A DNA stretch of 64,000 nucleotides from Orobanche coerulescens (taxonomy: Eukaryota; Streptophyta; Magnoliopsida; Lamiales; Orobanchaceae). Under the pieces are notes generated by a model. The model saw nothing but the letters and a program-made list of their open reading frames with translations. It was not told the origin of the DNA and did not search any database. The position numbers and the translations under genes are program-made. The stretch lies in contig CM065802.1 of the NCBI GenBank assembly GCA_033398695.1, positions 144,570,096 through 144,634,095 on the forward strand, read 5' to 3'. Positions 9,247-19,000 of this stretch are shown one piece after another (position 1 is the stretch's first letter; every line of letters starts with the position of its first letter).

Positions 9247-11559
9247 CTATCCTTTTTCAACGGCATCTACACTTTCAATTTGTGAGATTTTATCAGCACC
9301 TCCCGAACATGGAAAAGATTTGAACACTTGGAACGTGACATGCTCCTCTTGCACCCGCAGAGTTAATTCTCCTTTTTCCACGTCAATAAGAGTTCTGTCG
9401 GTCGCCAAAAATGGTCGTCCCAAGATAATCGGAATATCTTCATCTTCCTCCATGTCAAGAACGATAAAATCTGCTGGAAAGATAAATTTGTCCACTTTTA
9501 CTAGCACATCCTCGATCACTCCTCTCAGATACTTAATGGACCTATCGGCCAATTGTAAGGAGACTGTTGTCGGCTTGGCTTCTCCAATTCCCAGCTTCTT
9601 AAAAATAGACAAAGGCATTAGGTTAATACTAGCACCGAGATCACACAATGCCTTATTAAAAGAAAGATTCCCTATGGTGCAGGGTATGTTGAAACTTCCC
9701 GGATCTTTCAATTTTGGTGGGAGCTTCTTTTGAAGAATTGCGCTGCATTCCTCCGTCAAGGCGACTGTTTCAAACTCCTCGAGTTTTCTTTTCTTCGACA
9801 ATATCTCTTTCATGAATTTAGCGTAGCTCGGCATTTGTTCCAACGCGTCGGCGAATGGAATGTTAATGTGAAGCTTTTTGAACACGTCAAGGAACTTAGA
9901 GAATTGTTTGTCCGCCTTTTTCTGTTGTAATCTCTGCGGAAACGGGACAGGGGGCACACATGTCTTCGGGTTATCCGGCAATGTTATCGAAGGTTTCCAA
10001 TCTTGTGATTCCTCTGTCTCTAAATTATTCTTTTCCTCAATTTCATTCTTCTTTTCACACCGCTCGGGCTGGTCCAACACCTCTTTCCCGCTTCTCAAGC
10101 TGATTGCGTTTAGACTCTCTCTAGGATTTGTCTCTGTTGTACTTGGCAATGCTCCCTCCGGGCGGGCTGTCAACACATTAGCAATTTGTCCCAGCTGGAC
10201 CTCCAAGTTCCGAATGGAAGCGGAATGATTCTGCAATGTCGCTTCAGTACGGGTCATGAATTGACTCGTATTCGCTGCCAATTTCGCAAGTGCTTCCTCG
10301 AGAAAAACTTTTGGAGCGGGAGGGGGCTGTTGTTGGTTCTGAGCGAACGGGGGCTGGTTTGAGTTCTGTCCGTTTCTCCATGAAAAGTTGGGATGATTAC
10401 GCCACCCCGGATTATACGTGTTGGAGTACGGATTATTTTGTCGATTTCCATTTCCCACGAATTGAGCTTGCTCCATCGGATGTTGCTCGAACGGATTTCC
10501 GACTTGACACTCCGCGCTCGGGTGGGATCCGTTACACCAATTGCAAGTCTCAATGGTAACGGGGGAAGGAGCATGAGAAAATGCTTGAAGCTGTTGGGTT
10601 AAGGCGGCGACTTGAGCTGACAATGTGGAAATCGGATCATTGCTAGAAACTTCCATAACTCGCTTCGGCGTCAATCTTTCAGATGGCCATTGATATGCAT
10701 TTGCGGCCATGGCTTCCAACAATGAGTGTGCCTCGGCCATAGTCTTTCCCATCAAAGCTCCACCGGCGGCTGCATCTACGAGAGTGCATGTAGAAGCACT
10801 TAAACCATTGTAGAACGTCTGAATTTGAAGCCAGTCTGGAAGGCCGTGGTGTGGGCATCTCCGTAACAAATCTTTATATCGCTCCCATGCCTCGTGGAGC
10901 GATTCCATATCATACAGTCCAAAAGTGGTGATCTCGTTTCTCAATATCGACGTCTTAGAAGGTGGGAAGAATTTGGCAAGGAAGGCTTGCGCTAACTCTG
11001 CCCATGTTGTGATCGACCCCGGCGGTAAGGAATTTAACCAAAATTTCGCTTTATCCCTCAAAGAGAAAGGGAAAAGCCGTAATCGGATCGCATCGTCTGT
11101 GACACCATTATTCTTGAACGTGTCACAAATTTCAAGGAAAGAAGCAATATGAGCGTTAGGGTCGTCATTCGGCAATCCACAGAATTGGCTCGCCTGCACC
11201 ATCTGAATAATAGCAGGCTTGATCTCAAAATTGTTGGCTTGGATAGTGGGACGCCGAATGCCCGAAAAATTAGCATTAATTTGCGGCATGGCATAGTCTC
11301 GAAGTGCCATTTCCGGTTGAGCTTGCTGCACAATATTATGTCCTCCTTGAATTTCGATATTCTCGATATTCTCGGCCATGGTCACCGTCGTCTGTAACTC
11401 TCGTTTCTCCTCCTTGTTCCTTCTCAGAGTGCGCTCGAGCTCGGTATCCAAAGGTAGTAGGCCTTCGTTACCGAGTTTTCTCATGCACTCCACGAAAGAT
11501 CCTGAAAGGAAAAAACAAATAAACGAAATTAAATACACAAAATAATAAAATAAAAACAT
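9247..11559 (-). CDS. Gag-protease polyprotein of element E
   Basis: 770 codons open without interruption. Gag forms the virus-like particle that packages element RNA; the protease processes it. The first 25 residues are hydrophobic and the start at codon 26 (MRKLGNEG, about 11484) may be the real one. The gag core lies at residues 95-300 (for example LRDKAKFWLNSLPPGS, AFLAKFFPPSKT, WERYKDLLRRCPHHG). A short zinc knuckle CNWCNGSHPSAEC lies at 339-351, with C-C-H-C spacing 2-3-4 instead of the usual 2-4-4. A Q/N/P-rich segment spans 370-415. The protease covers about 600-730, with the catalytic DLGASINLMP at 640 and the flap-end-like ILGRPFLAT at 712. The ORF starts 47 bases after the primer site. 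RT and integrase are absent. Similarity is to Athila-type gag; the exact lineage is inference. Confidence 0.85.
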   Translation of the reverse strand: MFLFYYFVYLISFICFFLSGSFVECMRKLGNEGLLPLDTELERTLRRNKEEKRELQTTVTMAENIENIEIQGGHNIVQQAQPEMALRDYAMPQINANFSGIRRPTIQANNFEIKPAIIQMVQASQFCGLPNDDPNAHIASFLEICDTFKNNGVTDDAIRLRLFPFSLRDKAKFWLNSLPPGSITTWAELAQAFLAKFFPPSKTSILRNEITTFGLYDMESLHEAWERYKDLLRRCPHHGLPDWLQIQTFYNGLSASTCTLVDAAAGGALMGKTMAEAHSLLEAMAANAYQWPSERLTPKRVMEVSSNDPISTLSAQVAALTQQLQAFSHAPSPVTIETCNWCNGSHPSAECQVGNPFEQHPMEQAQFVGNGNRQNNPYSNTYNPGWRNHPNFSWRNGQNSNQPPFAQNQQQPPPAPKVFLEEALAKLAANTSQFMTRTEATLQNHSASIRNLEVQLGQIANVLTARPEGALPSTTETNPRESLNAISLRSGKEVLDQPERCEKKNEIEEKNNLETEESQDWKPSITLPDNPKTCVPPVPFPQRLQQKKADKQFSKFLDVFKKLHINIPFADALEQMPSYAKFMKEILSKKRKLEEFETVALTEECSAILQKKLPPKLKDPGSFNIPCTIGNLSFNKALCDLGASINLMPLSIFKKLGIGEAKPTTVSLQLADRSIKYLRGVIEDVLVKVDKFIFPADFIVLDMEEDEDIPIILGRPFLATDRTLIDVEKGELTLRVQEEHVTFQVFKSFPCSGGADKISQIESVDAVEKG

Positions 11560-11605
11560 TCAAACTAAGACTAGAAATACTGAAATCGATATTAGTAAAT
11601 TTCAT

Positions 11606-11623
11606 TCCCCGGCAACGGCGCCA
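11606..11623 (-). promoter_or_regulatory. Primer-binding site (tRNA-Asp) of element E
   Basis: The + strand reads TCCCCGGCAACGGCGCCA, identical to the 3' end of plant tRNA-Asp(GTC) including CCA. So the element strand is complementary over 18 bases. It sits six bases from the LTR end at 11630. tRNA-Asp priming is known for Athila and Tat elements, which fixes the orientation as minus. Confidence 0.88.
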
Positions 11624-12507
11624 AAAACTTGTTGCGATATTTCTTACACGCAAGTGCACGTTATTGTTTACAAGTAATAAAGTGATGAGTGAGTATCGTT
11701 CCCACGAGGACTGAATCACTAAATACCGATTTTTATGTATTCCAGTTTTATTCGAACAATCGAATTTGGGTTTTGCAATTAATTCCTAAAATAATTATTA
11801 AAAGACTGAATATTAGAAAACGATAGCTAAAAGAAAAGGAAATCAAATGATGAATAAGTCTAGGATTCTGAATCCACCTCGGTTTATCCGAATTTACTCT
11901 CGATTATCCGTAGTAAATAATTTTCCCAATTTATTGAAGGCAGAGATTGCTAATATATTCTACCGCCTCTCCCGAGGTCAATAGATTTATCTAAAGGCGA
12001 ATAACGCACTCTATCCCTAGGTGAATTAATTCGTCAATAGGCAAAAAGCATAGAATCTCCAAAAGGCCACGTAGTTCCTATGAGTATATTCCTATCTCAC
12101 AGAATAAAACGGTCCTCACCAATAGTTCCTCACCAATTCTCCTCTCCCGATTCGAATTGAATGATTAAATCACTACAACTATTGGGCAGATAATTACAAG
12201 CATTAAACACAATTGGGAAAACTCAACAAAAAGGTAATTAATTAGATAATCTCAAGCAAATCCATCAAAACGTAAGTTTCATCAAAATCCTAAATTAGGG
12301 TTTTAGCCTGACATACTAATAAATAAAAATACAGAGTAAATGAATGAAAGCATTAAAATCAAACGCAGATGAAGCTCGGATTCCTCCGTTCTTCGGCTTC
12401 CGCCCTCTGCTCTTGAAGTCTTCTGCTTCTCTTCCTCCTCTACCGTCTCCAAGCTCAAGATCCCAAGATTAACCGATCCCAGATCATTAATTAGGGTCTT
12501 AAACCCT

Positions 12508-12516
12508 TATTTATAG
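12508..12516 (-). promoter_or_regulatory. TATA box of element E 5' LTR
   Basis: CTATAAATA on the minus strand, about 90 bp downstream of the last GCCGCGGC palindrome at 12608. It is conserved in the other LTR at 6011-6019. Start of R expected about 30 bases further, near 12480. Confidence 0.6.
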
Positions 12517-12607
12517 CTTAGCACATCCTCCAAATCGCGTCCGTGTGAGTAGGTCGATAACTGGCTTCGAAACGGCCCAAATCCGCGTGGAGGACACAGA
12601 AACCGCC

Positions 12608-12786
12608 TAGTGTGCCGCGGCGCACTAAATCTGTGCCGCGGCACATGGCTTTCAGCTGAATGCCTGGGCACCATTTAATTCATCGTGCGCGGCTCACTGG
12701 ATCTGCCGTGGCACAGAGTACAGTTTAATTTGCGCACGCTGGGTGTCTTCCTGTTCCGCGGCCCTGCTTCCTTGTGCCGCGGCTCA
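12608..12786 (-). promoter_or_regulatory. GCCGCGGC palindrome array in E 5' LTR
   Basis: Three intact GCCGCGGC cores and several decayed copies lie in the same positions as in 6113-6295. Centre-symmetric GTGCCGCGGCAC is a perfect palindrome and could bind a dimeric protein or base-pair in RNA; neither is shown. Confidence 0.55.
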
Positions 12787-13297
12787 CGGCTAAAATTTTC
12801 CGTTTTCGCCCATTTCGCCTCATTTTAGCTTCCGGACTTCAATTTCCTGACAAACATACAAAAGTAAGGCATTAAAAGTTCATTTAAGCCATTTCACTCT
12901 CCAAAATCATACAAAGTAATGATAAATAAGCGTATAAAAAATACGTCTAACAGTGATGCCCGAAATTTTTATGCTTGTATAATTGTAAGTCTTTGCTTCG
13001 ACGGATAAAACTTGCGAGTCTTATTGTCTTGTGACTATAGATCTATTGACTAAACTCCTCGTAATTATGATTTCCGGCGTGTATTGGCTACATAATGTGG
13101 TTGTATAATTCCCTATTGATGATTTTGAGTCTTATTCTTCGTGTTAACGCATAAATTCAACCATAGATGCCTAGAGTCTTATGAATAGGCACTTTTTGAT
13201 AATTGTCGTGCAGTTGGGTCGACTTGGTAAGGTCACCACCGGAACTTATAAAGTTTAGAAATTCTGGAAATGAAAAGTATAATAAAGAGTTAAATCA

Positions 13298-13355
13298 GTT
13301 TTCCATTGGTTCAAACGGTGAGTCAATCGAAGTCCGGACGAAGGAGTTATGGTCG
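13298..13355 (+). promoter_or_regulatory. Conserved LTR box upstream of palindrome array
   Basis: A stretch of about 58 bp with the landmarks TTTCCATTGGTTCAAACGG, GAGTCAATCGAAGTCCGG and GGAGTTATGGTCG. It is strongly conserved in element D (50110-50171, 56166-56227) and, on the minus strand, in element B (31771-31832, 34797-34859), although the flanking LTR sequences are diverged. No ORF is conserved in it. Confidence 0.6.
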
Positions 13356-13388
13356 AAATAGTAGACTACACTTTCAGCCTAGTACTGT

Positions 13389-13489
13389 GACACGGCCCGT
13401 GTCAAATGACACGGCCCGTGTCGAACTATTTTAGCTGAGCAAAACTCACTGCCTGTTGAAACGTCCAGTGACTCGACCGTGTCACTTGA
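13389..13489 (+). promoter_or_regulatory. GACACGGCCCGTGTC palindrome array
   Basis: The 15-bp palindrome GACACGGCCCGTGTC occurs at 13389-13403 and 13408-13422. A third hairpin CCGTGTCACTTGACACGG follows near 13477-13494. All lie 45-150 bp upstream of the TATA at 13534. Confidence 0.55.
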
Positions 13490-13533
13490 CACGGACGGGA
13501 ATCGCTGAAATGCTGAAGATTCGACCGAAGGAG

Positions 13534-13542
13534 TATAAATAG
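13534..13542 (+). promoter_or_regulatory. TATA box of G1 3' LTR
   Basis: TATAAATAG followed by a CT-rich stretch (CCCTCTCTCTCTC), the usual layout of a plant core promoter. It is downstream of the conserved box and the palindromes. Confidence 0.6.
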
Positions 13543-15027
13543 CCCTCTCTCTCTCATTTCTGAAGTGTTCTAGGGCATTCCATCGACTCAACTTCATCCT
13601 CCACGAAAAATATCAGTTTTGTGCTCCAAAATCAAGCCATAAACCTATTCCTAAGATGTTTGAATCCGGATATCAAGGTTGTTTTTGAAGAATCATCCAT
13701 TTTTCTGGATTAAATCAAGGTATGTAATGAAGTTCTTCAAATTTCTACGATTAATTCTTAATAGTTTTTGTTTCTAGGATGATTCTTAGATGTTCTTGGA
13801 TTCTTAGATATTCTTGAGTGGTTTGCATCGATTCTAGCGGGGTAGAGATCGAATTCTTCAACCATATCATTTTTTATACACAAAATACCCGCTAAGTGTT
13901 CGATAAAAATCCCCTTAGAGTATGGATTCGAGTTTCCACGTGTTATTGTGATTAGAATCGGTAGTCCTGATACGAGTCTTACTATGTTGATCATATTGGG
14001 TTCGTAAATTGGGGATTGACAACTTCTTGTCCAAATTTTACCGAACTCGGTAACCACCGAAATAATCGAGGCAAGTACTTTGATTGCGTTTAATGTACTC
14101 CGTGTGATTATGTGAAAATGTGGTTTTATGAAAAAGAGATGATTTCAGAATGTGCGACTTGTGGTCACGTGCCTAGTAAAACCAGTATAGGTCCCTTGTG
14201 TTCCGTTAGGCTGCGTTTCCTACATATCACTTGGTAGGGTTGTACAACCAGAGAGTGCCTGACGAGGACTCCCTGGGGTATGTCCCTCGCGTGAGGTACA
14301 GTGCCAGTATAGCCCCCGTTGATGTTTTGTGATGATGATTGTGGTATTATATTCCAGAATATATGTGATGACATTGTGATTTCTATTGTTTATTCACTTG
14401 TTGTACATATTCTGAAATTGTTGTACTTGCACCGGCTTTCTGCTGACCCCTTCGGGGGTGGATATACTTGTTGTGTATTCAGGTACAAGTCCAGTGGGCG
14501 ATCCAGCACAGGACGGACATGAGCTCGGCAGGCAGCATTGATATCATACCCTGATGTTGAATCTGTGGTCGTCATGTCGTGGTCAAATGTTGTGTTTTGG
14601 TTTTGTACTCGCGCGGGTACTGTCGTGTGATGTGTATCGTGTTGTTGTTGATTGTTGTTGATGTTGTTGGATCAGTTGTGAATGTTGTAATTGTTGTTAA
14701 TGTGTTTTATGTTGGTCTAAGCCTGTTAGGTTCTCCAAAAAGAATCTATGGCGCTGTAATATCTCCGTAAATCACGGGGGTGTTACAACGCAGGCCGTAA
14801 ATTATAATAATAAATTAACAGAGGACTCGCAGGCCGTAAAAATCAATTATAATTAAACGAAACGCATTCCGTAAAACCAACCCAAAATTAAATTGAAACA
14901 TAATCACATTGGTCAATTTATGGTCATGTCATACACCAAACATATACTAAAATTAATCATCACAAAATTAATTTAAACTAGCAGGTTACCTATTAATAAT
15001 AATTTGCGTCCAAGATAAACCAAACAA

Positions 15028-15300
15028 GTCACATAGCATAGTGGCCGGTGGGATGAACAGCACCCCCGGCCACCCAGGTTCAAAACCTGGTCTGCGCAAC
15101 ATTTGCGCTATTTTCGGCCTTTTCTTTCGCGCTCCGCCTGGAGCGGGTCGCGGGCGCGAGTCGACCCAGATGCAGGCTCTAGTAACCCTAGCATAAATCC
15201 ACATGGGTCGGTTCGATTCGTGACCCGTTTCTAGACAGTTCCATCCATAACAGTTTCTGGATATTAACAGTGCAGAAAATAGCAGAAAACAGTACAAAAA
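15028..15300 (+). mobile_element. tRNA-derived SINE candidate
   Basis: TAGCATAGTGG (15034-15044) fits a Pol III A box (TRGYNNANNGG) and GGTTCAAAACC (15077-15087) fits a B box, with tRNA-like spacing of 32 bases between them. Between them, GGCCGGTGGG and CCCCCGGCC can pair. The downstream body is GC-rich (TTTCGCGCTCCGCC, GGGTCGCGGGCGCGAG) and then becomes AT-rich. No clear poly tail or target duplication was found, so borders are approximate. It could also be a tRNA fragment fixed in the copia leader. Confidence 0.5.
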
Positions 15301-15445
15301 CTGATTTTTAACGATCCGATTTAATAAAATTAAATAAAAAAAAACAATATATCAGATTGTTATTTTATAAATAAGATCAAGAACACAATTCATATATAAA
15401 ATATATAATCATTAACTAGATAAACAATTAAATTACTTGCAAGTT

Positions 15446-15458
15446 GGCTCCGATACCA
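15446..15458 (-). promoter_or_regulatory. Primer-binding site (initiator tRNA-Met) of copia element
   Basis: On the minus strand TGGTATCGGAGCC lies directly after the LTR end (ACA, then GTGGTATCGG). It matches the initiator tRNA-Met 3' end except for one base, as is usual for plant copia elements. Confidence 0.75.
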
Positions 15459-15459
15459 C

Positions 15460-16310
15460 TGTTGGGTTTTACGTGTATCTAATAGATGGAATTTAAGCAA
15501 AAATGAAGCGGAATAATTATCAAGAAACTCAAATGAGGATCTTCAGGCAGTGATTTAATTGATATAAGTTTGTAGTCTTTAAACTATTTAACGTGTCAAA
15601 TCCCTTTGTCGTACGATATCATATTTGAACTAGGTCACGGAAACTGTCATACTTATTATGTTCAAATACTTTCTCGATCTTAAGCAGACTGATTGAATCA
15701 AATGACTCTTCATTTGAGCATGGCCATGCATTTCCTTCAGTCCTACTTATCGAGGGGCCCAACAGATATCTCTCTCCCTAAAAAAATTGACAAATCCCCA
15801 TCTTGATTATTCATTATCCTCTACGTCACTTCCACTAATCCCGATTGCTAACCTTCATGATCACCATGTTTCAGATGACGTTGGATTACGTCAAGGCATA
15901 GCAGCTATCATGTTGAACTCTATGATAACCTCAGGTTCAAGGAATTATTGACATAATTGAGATTCACTTATGACATTTCCATGCAGTGATCTCAATACGG
16001 GTCTGTCCAGTATTGCGTTCTCCGACCAATACCCTTAAGTTTGATCTGTACCATACGCATAATCATCTGATGATTATCAATCAAACTTATCCTAGTATAT
16101 TAATCACTTGAGTCTCCACTCTATGTGATTGGACCAGGGACATATGAATAATCTTATTATTCGTGAATAACTATTATTCGATTATTATAATATTAAAACA
16201 TGCACACATTATAATAATCAACGAGAAATAGATGTTATTAAACAAATTTATTTAAATGTGACAATTATAAATATAGGCACATCAAATGTCCTAGGTCACT
16301 ACTCCCAACA
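15460..16310 (-). repeat. Copia 5' LTR (851 bp)
   Basis: The ends are TGTTGGG and CCCAACA, a perfect 7-bp terminal inverted pair. The primer site beside the left edge shows a minus-strand 5' LTR, not a solo LTR. The partner LTR is not in the window. The sequence is AT-rich without an obvious palindromic array. Confidence 0.8.
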
Positions 16311-17693
16311 GTATCAATCTGTGTGAACGATAGAGTGATCGGTTTAGTTAAAATCATATAGTTATGTACGCCTTGATTTTAATAAACGTTTTACTCCTAT
16401 GTGAAGGACATGTGGACGTAGAAGAAGTTGCCTCAAACCATATTAAAACCTTTTTATTACTTCCTTTATTTACTATTTTATTACCGCTTGTGATTATTAT
16501 ATAATTACTCTGAAAATCCTATAAGATCAAGATACAAGAGATCATTTAGTTGTATTACTTATATCAACTTGCATTAAGACTTTCGCTCAGTTACAATTCG
16601 AACAGACAACTTCTTGGATGAAGGAGCATGTCGAACCAATCAACCAAGATGGTATTTCATGACAACGTCGGAGTGTTGAGTAATATAATGTGATTTAGTA
16701 TTGTAGTTATATTACTATTAATTAATATATTTGTATCACTTTATGAGTCCGAACGTAGATTCACGATACTGTAATAGCTATCTTTTAGAGTGTTTTAATT
16801 TTCACGAGTTATCATATCCAATTTGGCGCTGTCATGTGCACAAGTAATGTTTTGTATATATTTGGGAAAAATAAAAACAATGTCAAATGATTACATCAGC
16901 TAGTATTCGAACAGACAACCTATTGGATGAAGGGGGCTTGTCGAACCAATCAACCAAGATGGTATTTCATGACGATTGGTTGTGACTCTCTCGTTATTAA
17001 CCTTCTCGAGAAGGAGTGCATCTTTTTCCCACATCAAGTGCAAAGTTTTTGTAACTTTATAGAAGGACCCTTGCAGATTTCATTTCGATGGATAGAATTT
17101 TCTGATTTAACTTTGCATTTCACACCATATTGAACATATTACTTCCTCTGAAGCATGAAAGCACTAAACACGTTCTCTTCGCTGTTATTTTAGATTTTGA
17201 GTGCTGCTAGTCTAAGAATGTGAAAGTCATTGTATTTTTTAGAGGTGATTGTCACCAAGCATACGACGGTAGTAGAAAATGTTGTTTTCAGAGAAGAACA
17301 TCAGATACTCGACTCGATTTCATCCTCCATGTTTTCCGACATCGATCTATACCAATATAAAAGCAAAATTACTTGATAAAAATAATAATCTATATTTCTC
17401 CTAAAAAACCAGTTTCTGTTTTGAGAAGTTATAGGAAAAAATTAAATGTTAGCTAGGATTTGGGGTATGGGAGGTATGAGGGAGGCTACAACTTTGCCAT
17501 TTTTTTTTTTTAAATCTAAATGTGGATTACTTTTTTGTTCATTATTTATTTTTTATTATGAGTATATTAATCACCATTCACAATCTTCAGTTTGATATCC
17601 ATTTTCATATATAAAACCAATATTTTATTAGATTTACAAGATTAAGATTGAATTTATAATTATATGCATTGTGCTACTGGAAAAATAATAGTC
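16311..17693. other. Unassigned AT-rich DNA with a dispersed direct repeat
   Basis: No coding similarity was found. A 70-bp direct repeat occurs at 16595-16665 and 16905-16975, each starting ATTCGAACAGACAACNT and including AACCAATCAACCAAGATGG. A poly-T/A stretch lies near 17500. It may be old non-coding transposon remains. Confidence 0.5.
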
Positions 17694-17696
17694 TGT

Positions 17697-17940
17697 TGTT
17701 TGAGGAGAATGTAAGAAAGCAGTAAAGATGAATCAGTCAATTGATTCATAACATTGATAGAGTGGGCCTTTATATAGGCATTACAATGAGAGTACTTCCA
17801 TACATAGGATTCCTAGTTAAGGTAATACACCTAATTGGATCCTACTACCTCTAGAAGGATCTAGAACCTTCCATCTATATATCTTTCTACAATCAGTATT
17901 AGGCAAGACACATACAAGTGAAGGATATCCCGGAATACTT
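17697..17940 (-). repeat. Copia 3' LTR (at least its right part)
   Basis: Homologous to 58010-58241 over about 230 bp: shared landmarks are AGGAGAATGT, ACAATGAGAGT, CTTCCATCTAT and GGATATCCCGGAATAC. A minus-strand TATA (CTATATAAAGG, 17767-17777) is present here. The U3 border is uncertain. The stretch 17995-18110 holds CACGGAGTTTTG and GGTTTTTACCGAGGCA (minus strand), which resemble the segment usually found between copia RNase H and the 3' LTR. Confidence 0.65.
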
Positions 17941-18149
17941 TTCCTGTATCGAACACTAAAACAATCATGGTGCATAAGATATTGCCTCGGTAAAAACCTT
18001 TCCAAGTCAAACAAAACTCCGTGGGAAAAAAACAAAGACTTGGTGAGGAAAAAGAGCACAAAGCACCAACTACAAATGCCATAATCATGTGGAGTATACT
18101 CCCCTTGAAGTATACGCAACAGCTCATTCTGATGGGCTATCACTTGTTG

Positions 18150-19000
18150 AGCTCGGACAATCAACGCATGCCGATGCTCCTCACATATTTCTCAAATGTA
18201 GATTTTGGCAGAGACTTATTGAACAAGTCTGCGATATTCTCATCGGAACTCACTTGTTTCACATCGATATTCAGCAATTTCTGCTATTGCTGATTGTAGA
18301 AGAACTTTGGCGAGATATGCTTGGTATTATCACCCTTAATGAAACCTAACTACATCTGCTCAATGCATGCCACATTGTCCTCAATGATGCAAGTAGGAAT
18401 CGTTGTAGTGGATTTTAATCCACAAGTTTCTCGTATATGATCTATGACTGACCGAAGCCAAATGCACTCCCTTACGGATTCGTGCAGTGCAATTATCTCT
18501 GCATAGTTCGAGGAAGTAGAAACCAGGGTCTGCTTGGTAGATCTCAAAGATATCACCGTGTTCCCAATGGTGAACACATAAACAGTTTGTGAACGTTCTT
18601 TATGTGGGTCAAGAGATAATCGGCATCAACAAATTCAACTAACATATTGTTCGGATTCTCTGCATAGGGGACAAGCTTGCTGGCATTAGCACTTTTGGTA
18701 GTCAAGCTGCAATGTTTAGCTGCAATATCAGAGGAAGATCGACGGTCAGTATGTATTATCTTAACCTCAACAATTCCTTCTGGAATATTGCTCTCTCTTG
18801 CATAGAGAAAGAACAATCCAAGAACATTATAGCCATTCAAGCATCGAAAGATTTGTTTTACTCCATTCCAATGCCTTATCGTGGGAGCGGAGCTGAATCT
18901 CGCTAACAAATTTATAGAGAATGTGATATCGAGGCGAGTACATTAAGCTAGATACAACAATGCACCGATTGCGCTAAGGTACGGTATTTTTGCTACAATT
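18150..19000 (-). pseudogene. Copia RNase H remnant
   Basis: RNase H degrades the RNA strand during reverse transcription. Visible pieces on the minus strand are LLARFSSAPTIRHWNGVKQI (about 18905-18846), FVDADYLLTHIKN (about 18640), SLRSTKQTLVSTSSNYAEI (about 18550), IHETCGL-like sequence with EDNVACIEQM (about 18380-18350), then a stop. After it the family-like C-terminus (HISPKFFYNQQ, VSSDENIADLFNKSLP) continues to about 18150. Several frame changes and stops make it non-functional. Confidence 0.75.

Larger units (their letters stand above)
5133..12952 (-). mobile_element. Element E: non-autonomous Athila-like LTR retrotransposon encoding only gag-protease
   Basis: Two near-identical LTRs (5133-6457 and 11630-12952) have TG and CA ends, are flanked by the perfect 5-bp duplication GTGAT, and enclose about 5.2 kb. 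Orientation is minus: the primer site lies at 11606-11623, the gag-protease ORF at 11559-9247, and the polypurine tract beside the left LTR. No reverse transcriptase, RNase H, integrase or envelope-like sequence is visible. The layout matches TR-GAG-type non-autonomous elements, which would need enzymes in trans. Intact ends and a complete ORF suggest recent mobility (inference). Confidence 0.88.
11630..12952 (-). repeat. Element E 5' LTR
   Basis: 1323 bp, nearly identical to 5133-6457. On the minus strand the U3 starts at 12952 (TGTTAGACG), the palindrome array is at 12608-12786, and the TATA (CTATAAATA) is at 12508-12516. The leader then runs toward the primer site. Small differences from the other LTR include lost bases inside some palindromes (GTGCGCGGCTCA near 12685), so this array is slightly more worn. 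Confidence 0.9.
12958..14787 (+). repeat. G1 3' LTR (main part)
   Basis: Together with 5127-5132 this gives an LTR of about 1836 bp starting TGTGATGCCCG and ending GGGGGTGTTACA at 14787. It contains the conserved box (13298-13355), a palindrome array (13389-13489), a TATA (13534-13542), an AAG|GTATGT donor (13720), a G|GCAAGTAC site (14071) and an acceptor-like TATTCAG (14482). The bases after the end are ACGCA; the matching left duplication is outside the window. Confidence 0.8.
14788..15459 (-). mobile_element. 5' interior (leader) of a truncated copia element
   Basis: This lies next to the primer site and LTR of a minus-strand copia element and contains no protein similarity. Near 14788-14880 the motif CGCAGGCCGTAAA and relatives repeat three times at 35-55 bp spacing. 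A tRNA-like Pol III promoter lies at 15034-15087. The rest of the element is missing to the left, where G1 ends at 14787. Confidence 0.55.

Noticed and set aside
9092..9733. 213-codon plus-strand ORF opposite the E gag-protease
   Set aside because: Shadow of the minus-strand coding region; no own similarity.
14986..15297. 103-codon minus-strand ORF with RRPGFEPG
   Set aside because: It is the complement of the tRNA-like B-box region; RPGFEPG-type peptides are well-known false translations of such sequence.
16595..16975. Partial tRNA-like GGTTCGA words on the minus strand as tRNA genes
   Set aside because: No A box and no cloverleaf; reported only as a direct repeat.
17817..18164. 115-codon minus-strand ORF after copia RNase H
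   Set aside because: Lies in the untranslated region before and in the copia 3' LTR; its landmarks are nucleotide-level, not protein.
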